A DNA stretch of 64,000 nucleotides from Cryptomeria japonica (lineage: Eukaryota > Streptophyta > Pinopsida > Cupressales > Cupressaceae). The number at the start of each line of letters is the position of its first letter. Position 1 is the stretch's first letter. Positions 51,401 to 62,477 of this stretch are shown here, one piece after another. The notes under the pieces were generated by a model. The model saw only the letters and a program-made list of their open reading frames with translations, did no database searches and was not told the origin of the DNA. The DNA is taken from positions 110,185,283-110,249,282 of the forward strand of contig NC_081406.1 in NCBI RefSeq assembly GCF_030272615.1. The letters run 5' to 3'. The position numbers were made by a program, and so were the translations under genes.

Positions 51401-52264
51401 TATCTTTACACACACTATCGTACATGGAGTTTTGTTTGTCCCAAAATTATCGCTAACAATAAAGGGACAAACTCTAGAACAAATAAAAATACCAAACAAT
51501 GATTTATTTAAGTCAGCATCTAATCTTATGCATCAATGCATTCATCATTGGTAGATTCATCTGTCATACTAACTATCATAAAGAAATTTTGAGAAAAACA
51601 ATCCCAAAACTTGTCTTCAATATCAATTGTATTGGCTTACTTATTTTTGAGATTTTGATACATTATTAATTTACACAATGATAAATCTGATTATTTTCAT
51701 ATAAATTCTTCACAATTATCAACAAGTTCCTACCATTTAATATGTGTCTTTGGGTTATATTTGGAAAATTTTAGTTTCAAGATACTTTCACCTAGAAAAA
51801 TAACTATTGGTCTACTATTTATATACATAGTATAATTTTTTTTACAATAAACATATTTTAAAACAGGTATTTAAAAAAAATTGTTATTAAATTCATAGTA
51901 CTTGTAACTAGTACTTCGAATGAGCATGTGTAAAATTTCATGCATAATATTTCTAAATTATCTACTTTCAATTTCACAATTATTTCAAATTACACATCCT
52001 TCTTCCATTAAATATTTACAACAATATAAAATATCATACCATCAATAGGAACTTGACACCATGTGTCCCTTGCTATATTTGGTCATGTAATTAGTATGGT
52101 TTAAGATTACATTAAAATATGACATATTATTTTTAAGCCTTATAGTCTACATGTATATAATCCACTATTTACATGCATGGATAATTAAGCTACACAGGGC
52201 AATAAAGTGTAGCTCCAAGGGATTAAAACCTTTGTGGACCTTATTAAAGAAAGATCACCAAATA
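48499..52264. other. AT-rich intergenic DNA
   Basis: No recognised gene. Includes a (TA)n run at about 50645-50662. Scattered stretches, for example minus strand about 50400-50640, look like heavily decayed coding DNA but cannot be assigned. Confidence 0.4.
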
Positions 52265-52660
52265 AAAAGAATGAAAATTCTATTGAATCATAGGTCTGAA
52301 GGTAGTTAAGCTTCTCACCATCAGGTAGGGATCTCTTCATAGCATCCCTATAATCTCCTTTATATTTCTTCACCATCTAGATATCATCATTTAGGAGAAA
52401 AATCATAGTGGCAATAGTCACTGTCAAGATCTAGAAAGAAATGCGTTTGGTGGACACCTATTGTCCTTCTAGGAATGTGAAATCAATAGAGAGGGACTAG
52501 TAGAAGCCCTTCATGGCTTCAATTTAAGGGGCTAAATTTCCCCTAACAAGAATCTTCTAGATCTCATTATTTCTTTTTAGAAGATCATAATCCTTTGGCT
52601 TGATTTGGACAAGGTCCCCACCCATGCTGAAAAAAATCCCAAAATGATAAAAGATAGATA
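52265..52660 (-). pseudogene. Unrecognised decayed reading frame
   Basis: One minus-strand phase from a possible CAG acceptor near 52623 (M-G-G-D-L-V-Q-I-K-P-K-D-Y-D-L-L) to Y-L-Q-T-Y-D-S-I-E-F near 52275 reads as good coding sequence for about 115 codons. Six nonsense codons break it: five TAG and one TAA, each one transition away from a Gln codon. No frameshift is needed. I do not recognise the protein; it could be part of a retroelement-encoded or host protein. Confidence 0.45.
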
Positions 52661-53587
52661 ATAACCAGAGCCAAAGGAGAAATAAGGATAGAATGAGCTA
52701 TGATGCCCTAAGAAGTGAAATAAGTGGACTTGGATATCCTACCCAAAAATATGTATAAGTAAGAGGCTTCATCATAAAAATGGTAGACAATTAAATATCT
52801 AATTTATGTAAGTTATTGAAATATAACCAAGAAATTGTAAGTGTTTTGGTGTGATGAGAGTTCAATTTCTATAGATTAGTCCAAGATCAACACTCTTATA
52901 GTTTCAATAACTTTTACAAATATTGGGTCCTACTTTAAAAAACTTTTTCAAGTTAAATTGCATATACATGTAATAATATTTATTAAATCCCACAAAATAC
53001 TGGAATTTTTCTAAAGTCTATGAAATACTAAAATATATATAGTTGATGGATTTATAAAACATAGATATTCCATGAAATATTGAAATGAACTGTGCTAGTG
53101 TAAACAACTAAAACTGAAATAAAGTCAATTAAATTTGTACTAAAACATGTATCTAGAGTCATAAATTAAGTAGCACAATTAAAAAAGTAGAGATCATAGT
53201 TCATGTAAAATAGTGAGATATATCTATCTAAGTCCTATCGTCCTAACATCAAGAGTTATCTTCAATTGACGTGAACTATATTGAGTTATGTCCTTTTTTA
53301 CAAGAGAAGGGAACTTTAAATTATTTTTTAATTAAAACATTTATATGTACAAATACACATGATTTAAATTTGATTTGATTCATTTTAATTTATAAAATTA
53401 CAAAATAATTTTTTTAAATTTAAATACTCTATACAAACATACATAAATTACTATATGAAGCTACTCATCTCCTCCCACAATATATTGTGCAATTGGTATA
53501 GGTATGATTGAATTGAGGCCCATTTGATGTTAAGAGAAAGAAACTTGAAATAAGAATTTAAATCAAACCTACAGACAAGATTGAAAT
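52661..53587. other. AT-rich intergenic DNA
   Basis: No gene or repeat recognised. Confidence 0.4.
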
Positions 53588-53860
53588 AAGGTTGTGATTC
53601 AAAAGTTGATTGACAGACAAGAGATTTTTCATCAAACCTAAAACATAGAGCACCTTTTAGGTGAGTACATCTTCTCATTCTAAGAGGAATGGTGAAATTT
53701 CCAATTCCTTCTACAACATACTCCTTATTATATTCTAGCTAAACCTAACCAATAGTGGGTTGATCAGTCATTGTATCAAAAATATCTCTTTGTTTTTTAT
53801 CATATGTTTCCGAGCACTAGAGAAAATCAACCAAACATCTCTCATGCACATTCTCATCAG
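53588..53860 (-). pseudogene. Copia protease relic, second copy
   Basis: Nearly the same 265-bp sequence as 28142-28420 in the same orientation. On the minus strand it gives W-L-I-D/F-S, P-T-I-G, G-I-G-N-F and a R-R-C-T-H-L-K-G-A-L segment of Copia protease and pre-integrase linker. It stops abruptly at about 53860, where a different LTR-like sequence begins. Confidence 0.7.
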
Positions 53861-54674
53861 GTAGGAGCACATAACTTAGCCTCTTTGTTTCCTTATTGGT
53901 TCTCATGCTCACTAGTAGCCATCCCGATGATACCATGTCATAAACCTTCAACTGATTCCATCTAAGGCATCTGCATACTAGTTGCACTCTCTCTCTGCAG
54001 TTGCTCCACTTTGCCCTCTTCATCATTAGATCGAACATTATCTCAGCCGGTTTGTCAAGGTGACAAACCCATCACATCTTTACTCTTCTTTTTCTATCCT
54101 GGTGGCTTATCATGCCTTCTATGTTGGTCCAGTGCATATCCCCAATTTCATGCACTTGAGGCATCCCTTTGATTCACCGATAGATCTGGAGTGAGCCTCT
54201 ATTCACAGTCAATCATCTCTTCACATGATGACTACATTTTTATCTAGTGTGAGTCCTACACATCCTTCTTCTCCAGTGTTGATGTGATCTTGGTAACATT
54301 TGACCTCTTCATCACAAACAACAACTCAAGCACCTCGCTCAAATCCTACTTTTACACTGGTCATAAGTTTTCTGGTTGTCACTCACTTGGTTAGTTTATC
54401 TTCTCCATGTCAACACATCAATTACAATTTGACATCTTCTCCTTACTGGTGATAGACTATACCGGTAACCTGCCCATCTCTTCCACACAAGCCAAACACT
54501 GACTTGTATACTAGTGACTCCAAAGTTCATTCTACTGAATGACATTCTCTCCCTTATCTTACCTTACCAGTGCACTGCAAGACAAGGTGATATTATGGTG
54601 ACAGTGCAACACATACATCCCTTATATCGGTAGCCCTTCTACACCGGTTGACATCAATGACAACATGGCCAACA
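53861..54674 (-). repeat. Truncated 3' LTR of a minus-strand element
   Basis: At its right edge the minus strand reads CCAAAGGGGGAGAT then TGTTGGCCATGTTG, the same purine tract and LTR start as element 1. The sequence leftward is ACCGGT-bearing LTR-like DNA until it meets the Copia relic at about 53860. A matching 5' LTR was not found. Confidence 0.5.
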
Positions 54675-55960
54675 ATCTCCCCCTTTGGCATTGATATCAA
54701 CACATGTAGTAGCCGACATACTACAAAGTCTTTCTTCCCCTTTGACAACAATGGAAAAGGGCACTGTCAGGGTCTCTCACCTCCTTGTATTTACCGGTCA
54801 CTTTCAGATATTTTTCTTCCATTTTTCTCTTTACCATGTGCATCTCCTCTTTGAAACCATTTAATACAATTTCTCAAGTTGTAGCTCTTGAGATGGAGGA
54901 CTCAACCATCAATTGACACCAATTGCTCAGCAACAAGTGTTTATGCAAACCGTAAACACATACATATACAAGTCTAAAACAAATTGAAGACCCATGTGTC
55001 AGTGAATGTTGCTTACCTGCTAGTCAGACTGCATCATCTCCCAATGATATGCAGAAGCCATTCTGACCTCAAAATGTTGATACCAAGTGTTTAGGCTAAC
55101 ATTGATACCAATTGTGTCTCTTTTGATACCAAATACATTTTCTCCTGTGCAGGTAACTCTCCCTTTTTGCAAACAACTCTTTTGGTGATCTAGTTGTGAT
55201 TTCAATTGGATAGACATTGAAATATTTCACAACCTCAGATACCAATTGTTAGACTTAATCATGTCAGTACAGCCATAGACACATGCACTCCCCCTATGTT
55301 TAGTAGGTCTGATAACAATCAGAAAGCATGGTTGTCAACACCCCCTGAGTCATACATCTCAGGTCCACATTGTCGGTTAGGTACAAAACTGAAGCTCCAA
55401 ACTTCATTATATTGGTTGAGTTTTGCGTATGTGATCATCTGATGATCTTCTAGTTCTATTATATCCACCACAACCTATGACATGATCCCAGATCTTCATA
55501 ATACCATACAATATCATCATCATGCCATGAATCAAATCAGTTAGCCCAAAAACATGTATGTTTGCATGATCAACAGTCGGGCCAACATATGTCATTCAGG
55601 TTTTCATCAATGCCACCTGAGACATAACTTCCCATTCCATGTTATTGGGGCTAATGTAATGATCTCCAACCTCATTGTCTTACATAACCTTCAAGTACCT
55701 GTTAGGATTTATGTCGGTAACATTCTGCACATACCGGTTTCCTATACCAGTCCATCATCACTACCAGAGCACCTTCTTGTGGCTCCTGACATTTTGTGTC
55801 ACTATATATCTAATTTCAATTGTTAATCTCCATCCATTGACACATGCAGTAGTGATCCAACACTAATCTATAGGTGTGTAGCCAAGGAAGCCACTACACG
55901 AACTTATCTTCTCATTTCCATCATTTATACCGACATCATCTTGTTCTTCCAATTGTCCTT
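54675..55960 (-). other. Non-coding tail of the pol-less element
   Basis: Where protease, integrase and reverse transcriptase would be expected there is only non-coding DNA. The TTGGTATC word occurs four times on the minus strand (near 55079, 55104, 55125 and 55238) with a relative, TTGGTGTC, near 54915. The one near 55238 is followed by TGTTAG on the plus strand at 55247, like a primer site next to an LTR end. No Pol motif in any frame. Confidence 0.4.
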
Positions 55961-57651
55961 CTTCACTGAGGGGGTGAATGATCTTGTCAATATGCTACTC
56001 CCCCCGAGGTCTTGCATCTCCTTTAGGCTTTAGGAGATATCACCTGTGCATTGAATTCATAGTGTCGGTCCATGGTTGCATCCTCTTGCTTCTTCCTCCA
56101 TACCTGCTTGGTCTCATTCTTCTTCACATTTTCAGACTTGGGAGCAAATCTTTCCTTCTTCTACTAGTGGGTCGTTTCATTTCCAAAATTTTCTGCATAA
56201 CCGGAAGTAGTGCTATAGTAACACACAACATCCATGCCAATCTCATGATTGGGGAACCTTTTAACATGCTAGTTAGACCATCTTCTTCTGGTCATCCCAT
56301 TGTATCCTGCTACTAGAACCGGTGGACCACTTGATCTTATAGGAACAAAACCTCTTCTACTTTTGTTCCATGCAACATTTTGTCTCTCATATGCTCTATA
56401 TCCATTTCTATGTCGAGCATAGCTACTACACCAGTAGTCAGGTGACTGCAAGTCCATCCTTCTACAGTTATGACTTTTATGGCCAAAGCCATTACACCTC
56501 CAACAGATGACATTATTGTTTCTAGGAATAACATGTTGTCTATTCCTAGAATTTAGTTTGCATTCATCTACTCTATGGTTGTATTCTTTGCATGCAAAAC
56601 AATAACTGGAGAGACGGGGCACATAACTTACAAATTTGTTTTTCCATGCTTGAGGAGATCTTACCAGTTTAGTATCTCCGTTTATGCTTCTCCGGGGATG
56701 AATCTTGGCTTGTCCACACTCTGCAGTTCTTCCATCCATTCTCTCCTTTTCCCATACATGCTTTGTCTTGTGGGCAATATCATTTCCTTGTCTTCTCCCG
56801 GGAGGAGGTCTTCTACACTATCTTCTCATGTTATTTCTTTTGGTGAAGTTGTCTTCTCTCAACTTCCCTTTTCCTTTTGGATCTGCATTGTTCATCCTTG
56901 CAGCACTGGTCTTTTTCTTCATGTCCTCGCCAGTTGTAGTTAGATCAATCTTATTTCCTAGAGAATTTCTAACTGTGAAGGTATGACCCTTTCCATTTCC
57001 ATTTGAGGAGACAAACATAATGTCATTGTGGGGGCACATTCTTATTGGTGGAGCATTCACCGGCACCACTTCCTAAACTGTCAGTTTCCTTGGCATGCTT
57101 TTTCTTTTTCAACATTTTGTCCAAGGCATTACTGCTGCTATCAAACCAGATTCATACCTTGAGCTCATCCTGACAATTCTCAAGGTCATTCGAAGAACCT
57201 CCATTTCTCCAGGTAGTTGTTGATATTCTTTATCTTTTACTTCTAGCTCAAAGGATAGATCGCTACACTAGCACTCCTTGGTGTCTCCTTGTTGAGGCTT
57301 CAACTCTGAGATACATTTCTCAGATTCTTTAAGGCATTTCATCAACTGGTTCTGCTCCACTATAGCAACATTATTGAATAGCTTGTATTCCTTTCTTACT
57401 CTACCGAGTTCTTCAAGTGCATTCACAAGCTCACTTTCAAGATCAACTTCTATTTCATCTTCTTCTTCTCCTTCACTATCACTACCAAGCACATCTTTCC
57501 AGTAGGGGTGATCTACATGATCATTCTCAGATGCGTGCCTCTCATCTTCTGATCCTTGAGCCATGAAGAGGTGGGTTCCTTCTTCATCAATGTTACAGCT
57601 GCTAGTAGACCCGCCTTCATCATTTTCAGATACATGAGACGCGTTTCTCAT
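55961..57651 (-). pseudogene. Gag-like frame with coiled coil and two zinc knuckles
   Basis: One minus-strand phase runs from ATG 57651 to at least 56269, with a few stops (near 57268, 57110, 57070 and 56820) and decayed coding below that. The start is Ser/Asp/Glu-rich (L-F-M-A-Q-G, then E-G-E-E-E-D-E-I-E-V-D-L-E-S-E-L) and passes into a probable coiled coil (A-L-E-E-L-G-R-V-R-K-E-Y). A Lys/Arg/Gly-rich region follows. Two CCHC knuckles, C-F-A-C-x4-H-x4-C and C-W-R-C-x4-H-x4-C, lie near 56600 and 56500. This resembles the Gag C-terminus of SIRE-like Copia polyproteins, which bind genomic RNA. No protease or polymerase follows, so any mobility would depend on another element. Confidence 0.65.
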
Positions 57652-57739
57652 CCTATCATCACAAGCTCATTCTACAGTAGTGGGCTCTATGCCAGAACAT
57701 GCCCTTAAGTAGCAATGAAATTTTAGAAAAGCAGAGTTA

Positions 57740-58563
57740 TGTTAGAATCAATGATAGTCCCAAAGACACTAAGAGGGGGGGGGTGAATTAGTGTCTAACC
57801 GGTTAGTAGAATATTTAAACTTATTATGAATTTTGTATCCCAAAACAGTGTACCGGTAAATAAGAATTAATACAGCAAATAAGAATAATAGAGATAACAT
57901 AGAGAACAAACCATAACACAAGATATTTAACAATGAAACTAGGTGTGGGAAAAACCTCGGTGGGATTTGTGACCCACAATATTCACTCACTAGCCAATGA
58001 ATAAATATTAGTTACAATGATGGGCCTGCACATTCAGGAAGGCTAGCAGCCTAGAGCTCACTGCTCAATCATAAAACATAAGTCTCACTGACTTACAAAG
58101 TGGATTATCAAAATCCAATACAATGTACTGCTTTAGATCAACATCAACTATGCTAGGTTCAGTACCGGTTTAAGCTCAGTCTATTACCAAAACCTTCGCT
58201 ATCAACTATATCATAATATCATCTAACCTTTTTTTTTATCATCTCCTCTCTCTCCTTTTTTTCTTCTTCTACAAAATGACCTATAAGATCTCATGCATAT
58301 ATATGAGTCTTTTACAATATGCCATGTCAGCTTTTACAAAAGATAATTACAATATAAAATAATAAACAAAGTTTATTCCATGTCAGCTTGAGTGTCGGTG
58401 TGCATTATTGCCGCTATTAGTGAGGTGCCTGCCGGTGTATGTAGAAGTCTATTGCCAATGTCAGTAACTATCGATGGGTTGACAGATGTTTTCCAGTTGC
58501 TTTCCAGTTGCTTTCCATCAATGAAAACATCAACTATTCTCATAAGAGTGTAGAATTCCAACA
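57740..58563 (-). repeat. 3' LTR of element 3
   Basis: On the minus strand it starts TGTTGGAATTC and ends GATTCTAACA. It contains ACCGG words and CCCACCGAGGTTTTTCCC (57947-57964), the counterpart of the element 1 LTR motif. Confidence 0.92.
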
Positions 58564-58578
58564 ATCTCCCCATTTGGC
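58564..58578 (-). promoter_or_regulatory. Polypurine tract, element 3
   Basis: Minus strand GCCAAATGGGGAGAT immediately before the 3' LTR, closely matching the element 1 tract. A second purine block (CAAAGGGGGAGTAG) lies inward near 58705. Confidence 0.85.
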
Positions 58579-58744
58579 ATTGATGGCAACACTCATGAGA
58601 AAAATCCAAAAACTGTTCCAAAACTTGAAGTCCAAAAAGTTTCCAAAAGATGTGTCGCCCCTGAGCAAATGATCTCCTCTGAAGAAGTGTTTTTCTCTCC
58701 ACTACTCCCCCTTTGACATCAATGACAAAGGTTGTCAAAAATAG

Positions 58745-61623
58745 TCAAATGAGTGCAAAAGTTTACCTCAAAATCTGTAACCAGTTGGTTATAATCTGAA
58801 AGATATCTGCCAAAACCAAATTCAAACTCTGCATAAACCTTTTGTTTTCCTTCAAAGTTGCCTCCGTTTGTTGGATCGTGCCGGTGAGATAGTGCATGTG
58901 ATCTTCCGATGATCGTTCTCCCTGAAGTAATGCCTTAGATATTTCTATTCTTTGGAAAATACGATTGTCCAACTTAGGACCAAGCTTATTTTTAAGCTCT
59001 CTGGCATTAGACCTTATCCTTGGCTTTTCTTTTTCAAGTTTCTCTATTTTTTCCTCAAATCCTGCCATCAAAAACCGATATGTGACCAAATGAACCAATT
59101 ATGTTATGCACTATGTCATCAATTTCCTTTTGTGTTTTACTGACCTCCTTGTCTATGTCCACTGTCAGAAGGTTAGGTTTGCATGTTTCCCTGTATAGCT
59201 CTTTGTACTCCATAATAGTAGAGTTCAGTGCCGGTAATAATGTGTTTAGGTGTTCAGTGCACTTCTTTATGGTGTCATCAAACAATTTGTTCTTTTCCTT
59301 TTCAACTCTATCCTTTATTGTGCCCTCATTTACTTTATCAACCGTTATTACATTGTCAACAATAAATTTGGACAATGTGTCCAATTTGCCTAAAGAATAC
59401 TTAATGTGATCTATGTTACAATTAGGTGCAATCAATTTAAGAATAGGTATAGTGTTATCAATTGCCTTGTAGGCCAAAGCATTATAATCTATTATCTTTT
59501 TGATTGAATCCAAGAGTACCTCTATAACATTTGTAGGTCTGAATTCACTTGAAGTGACAGAAGTCTCACTAATTGCCTTTATTACCTCTATGCTTCCATC
59601 AGTTGTAACCATTTTACTTGTGTTTACCTCCGATGGATCAGTCTATGTTTGCATCTCAACTAGCAAGGGTTTCTCAGAATGTTTTGATGTCTCAGTATGT
59701 ACCTCTACCTCAGTAGGTTTCTTAGTAAGTTCTGTCGGTATCTCAGCATTTGTTTTGTCGGTAGGTTTCTCAGTATCTAATGATTTCTCTATTTGGGTTG
59801 GGATCTCAACCTCAACAGTCTCTACCGGTTTCTCAGCCATGTTGCCACAGTCAACATTGTCTCCTTTAACCTCTGCATTGTCCTTATCTACAACAATATT
59901 CACTTCCTGAGTATCCACATTCATGGTGAGTAGTATCTCAGATTTAGGATTAGTGTCATTATGTGTGACACCTTCAGTGTTAATAACCAGTGGATCGTCA
60001 GTATGTACCAATGTAGTATCCAAAGGTGGCGGTAAATTGTCAGTGATTTTGATGTTTGGAATACCACCAACTTTCCCTTTTCCCTTGTTCTTATCCTTCT
60101 GATACACTTTAAATATTTTCTTTGGCTGGTTCATTTCCTCTTGTTTTTCCTTCTCCACAAATAATATATCCCAGTTATCAACAGTTTCATCTGCAATTCT
60201 TTTTACTCTTCATGCCATTAAACTTACTTGTCAATGTCCACTAGAAAAAATAGATTGGATAGCCTCAAAGATTAATTCATCAATTTCTTCTTTTGAATTC
60301 ACAAGATGTATAGCTATAAGTTTCTCAACTTTTAGCTTCTTATCCAATTGCATTACTGCAATCCTTTTAGCTTCCAATCTCCTATACAGATCATTGGGTA
60401 AGTCATCCACAACTTCAATCAAAACCTTTTTGTATATGTCCAGATGTAAAATAATATTGTTCTCAATGCTTTCCCTATCTGAATCATTAAATGTGTTATA
60501 CATTTGGTGTACATTGGCCAAATTGCCATCATCAGTTATTTCATTTAGTAAATCATTTAAAGAAGGGGTAACAGGTTGTTGTTTCTTCTTTGGTGTTAAT
60601 TTCTTTAGTGGTCCCCTTACTGCCTGTTGTTTCTTCCTTAAATTCCTTGTTCTCTTGGGTGAAGGAGAGGGTACCGATGAAGGTTTTCTCTTCCTCCTTT
60701 CTACTCTTTTAAACTCTACTACCTTGTCACTATTGGTTCCAGAAGATGTGCCAACCGGTGAAATGTGTGCCTCCGGTTGTAGTCCTTCAAGCTCACTAGC
60801 CGATATCCCAGTAAAGTTCATTACATTTTTCTTGATTTACTTTACTTTCTTCGAAGCATCTCTAATGTATTTTTCTCTTTTCTTCCTTTGCTTCAATGTT
60901 TTTACAACACTTTCAATAGTTTCAGCACTACCAGAAACTTGTTCTGATGGTTCTCTCGGTGCATCTAGTAGTGCTTTAGCAAATGTCTCAAGAATGGTAA
61001 GATGTACCTCATATCCCATTTCAGTCACCCATACAGTCCTAGGGAGTACAACTTCCATCCATATCTCATCTCTCTTGATAACAAAACATATTTCTTTGTC
61101 ATACTTATCCACTACACTCTATGATAGTCTTTCTCTAGTTTTCATTTTGGCCTGGAAGGTTTTGAAATATTCAATTATGTTGTTGTCCTTTGCAGTTCCC
61201 ATGCCAGTAAAAGCTTCCTGTAATTATTTTCCTACTGATATATCATAACTAAATTCTTTAGGTCCCGTACCAGGGATTTCCTTAGTGAAATACAACATCA
61301 AACATACCAAAAGATTTCCAAATCAGAATGTCCCTTTCTTATCTACTTTAATATTCTTCAAATTATCAATGAGTTCATGTTTTAGCCATTCACACACATC
61401 TATCATTTTACTGCATCTTCTCATGAAGTTAGTTTCTTTTATTTTGTGCTATAACAAGGTTCTCCTAAAGCCCATTAATGAATTCCTTTGCAATCCTTAG
61501 ATAATCTTCAAGTTTGATATTCTTTAATTTATCTGCATCACAGTCTACAAGAGCTCCTTCCAATTGTTTTCTTAAGTTCTCCATCTGTACCAATTTTTGA
61601 ATCTTCCTCAAGTTGTTAGGCAT
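58745..61623 (-). pseudogene. Unknown ~950-codon protein of element 3
   Basis: An ATG at 61623, only 18 nt past the primer-binding site, opens a frame that, allowing a shift near 61465 and another near 59060, runs to a stop near 58760. In-frame nonsense codons are few: near 61116, 60837, 60230, 60200 and 59640, plus several between 61440 and 61200. N-terminal third: Leu/Lys-rich, with a W-L-K-H-E-L helix and a D-E-I-W-M-E-V-V-L-P-R segment. Middle (60.60-60.75 kb): strongly basic R-R-K-R-K and K-K-L-T-P-K-K-K-Q-Q tracts resembling a nuclear localisation signal. Then an Asp/Glu/Thr/Pro-rich part with repeated E-K-P-T words (59.65-59.95 kb). C-terminal part: long predicted helices and a coiled coil (59.6-58.8 kb). 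I recognise no family. A structural or Gag-like role is inference. Confidence 0.7.
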
Positions 61624-61641
61624 TTGAAAATAGAGGACCAA

Positions 61642-61653
61642 GCTCTAATACCA
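61642..61653 (-). promoter_or_regulatory. Primer-binding site, element 3
   Basis: Minus strand TGGTATTAGAGC, two bases after the 5' LTR end (TAACA, AT, TGG), a one-mismatch fit to initiator-Met tRNA and identical to that of element 2. Confidence 0.92.
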
Positions 61654-61655
61654 AT

Positions 61656-62472
61656 TGTTAGAATCAATGATAGTCCCAAAGACACTAAGAGGGGAGGTGA
61701 ATCAGTGTCTAATCGGTTAGCAGAATATTTAAACTTATTAAGAACTTTGTATCCCAAAACAGTGTACCGGTAAATAAGAATTAATGCAAAAAATAAGAAT
61801 AATAGAGACAACATAGAGAACAAACCATAACACAAGATATTTAATGAGGAAACCCAGTGTGGGAAAACCTCGGTAGGATTTGTGACCCACAATATTCCCT
61901 CACTGGCCAATGAATAAATATTACTTATAATGAGGGGCCTGCACATGCAGGAAGGCTAACAGCCTAGAGCTCACTGCTCAATCACAAAAAGAAGTCTCAC
62001 TGACTTACAAAATGGATTATCAAAATCCCATACAATGTACCGCTTTAGATCAACATCAACTATGCTAGGTTTAGTACCGGTTTAAGCTTAGTCTATTACC
62101 AAAACCTTCGCTATCAACTATATCATAATATTATCTAACCTTTTTTTTTTATCATCTCTCTCTCCTTTTTTTCTTCTTTTACAAAATGACCTATAAGATC
62201 TCATGCATATATATGAGTCTTTTACAATATGCCATGTTGGATTTTACAAAAGATAATTACAATATAAAACAATAAACAAAGTTTATTCCATGTCGGCATG
62301 AGTGTCGGTGTGCATTATTGCCGCTGTCGGTGAGGTACCTGCCGGTGTATGTAGAAGTCTATTGCCAGTGTCAGTAACTACCGATGTGTTGATAGATGTT
62401 TGCCAGTTGCTTGCCAATTAGTTGCCATCAATGACAACATCAACTATTCTCATAAGAGTGTAGAATGCAACA
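61656..62472 (-). repeat. 5' LTR of element 3
   Basis: 817 bp, aligned end to end with 57740-58563 apart from small indels, including the G run near the inner end. On the minus strand it starts TGTTGCATTC. Confidence 0.92.
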
Positions 62473-62477
62473 AGTTA

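Larger units (their letters stand above)
57740..62472 (-). mobile_element. Pol-less LTR retrotransposon with one large unknown frame (element 3)
   Basis: A complete 4733-bp LTR element on the minus strand, with perfect AGTTA target duplications (57735-57739 and 62473-62477). It has LTRs of 824 and 817 bp, a Met-tRNA primer-binding site and a purine tract. The 3.1-kb interior is nearly filled by one ancestral frame that has no zinc knuckle, protease, integrase, reverse transcriptase or RNase H signature. It shares its 3' end and an LTR motif with Copia element 1, so it probably moved using enzymes of that lineage. It differs from ordinary LARDs in being coding, and from TR-GAG elements in lacking a recognisable Gag. 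Confidence 0.88.

Noticed and set aside
55247-55863. Possible second LTR of the pol-less gag element
   Set aside because: TGTTAG at 55247 and a CCAACA at about 55863 look like LTR tips, but the sequence does not match the LTR ending at 54674 and no target duplication is visible.
59500-59910. 136-codon Ser/Thr/Val-rich plus-strand frame
   Set aside because: Antisense shadow of the acidic repeat region of the element 3 protein.
60394-61248. 284-codon plus-strand frame
   Set aside because: Antisense to the element 3 frame; the minus strand has the start near the primer site, the phase continuity and the charged domains.
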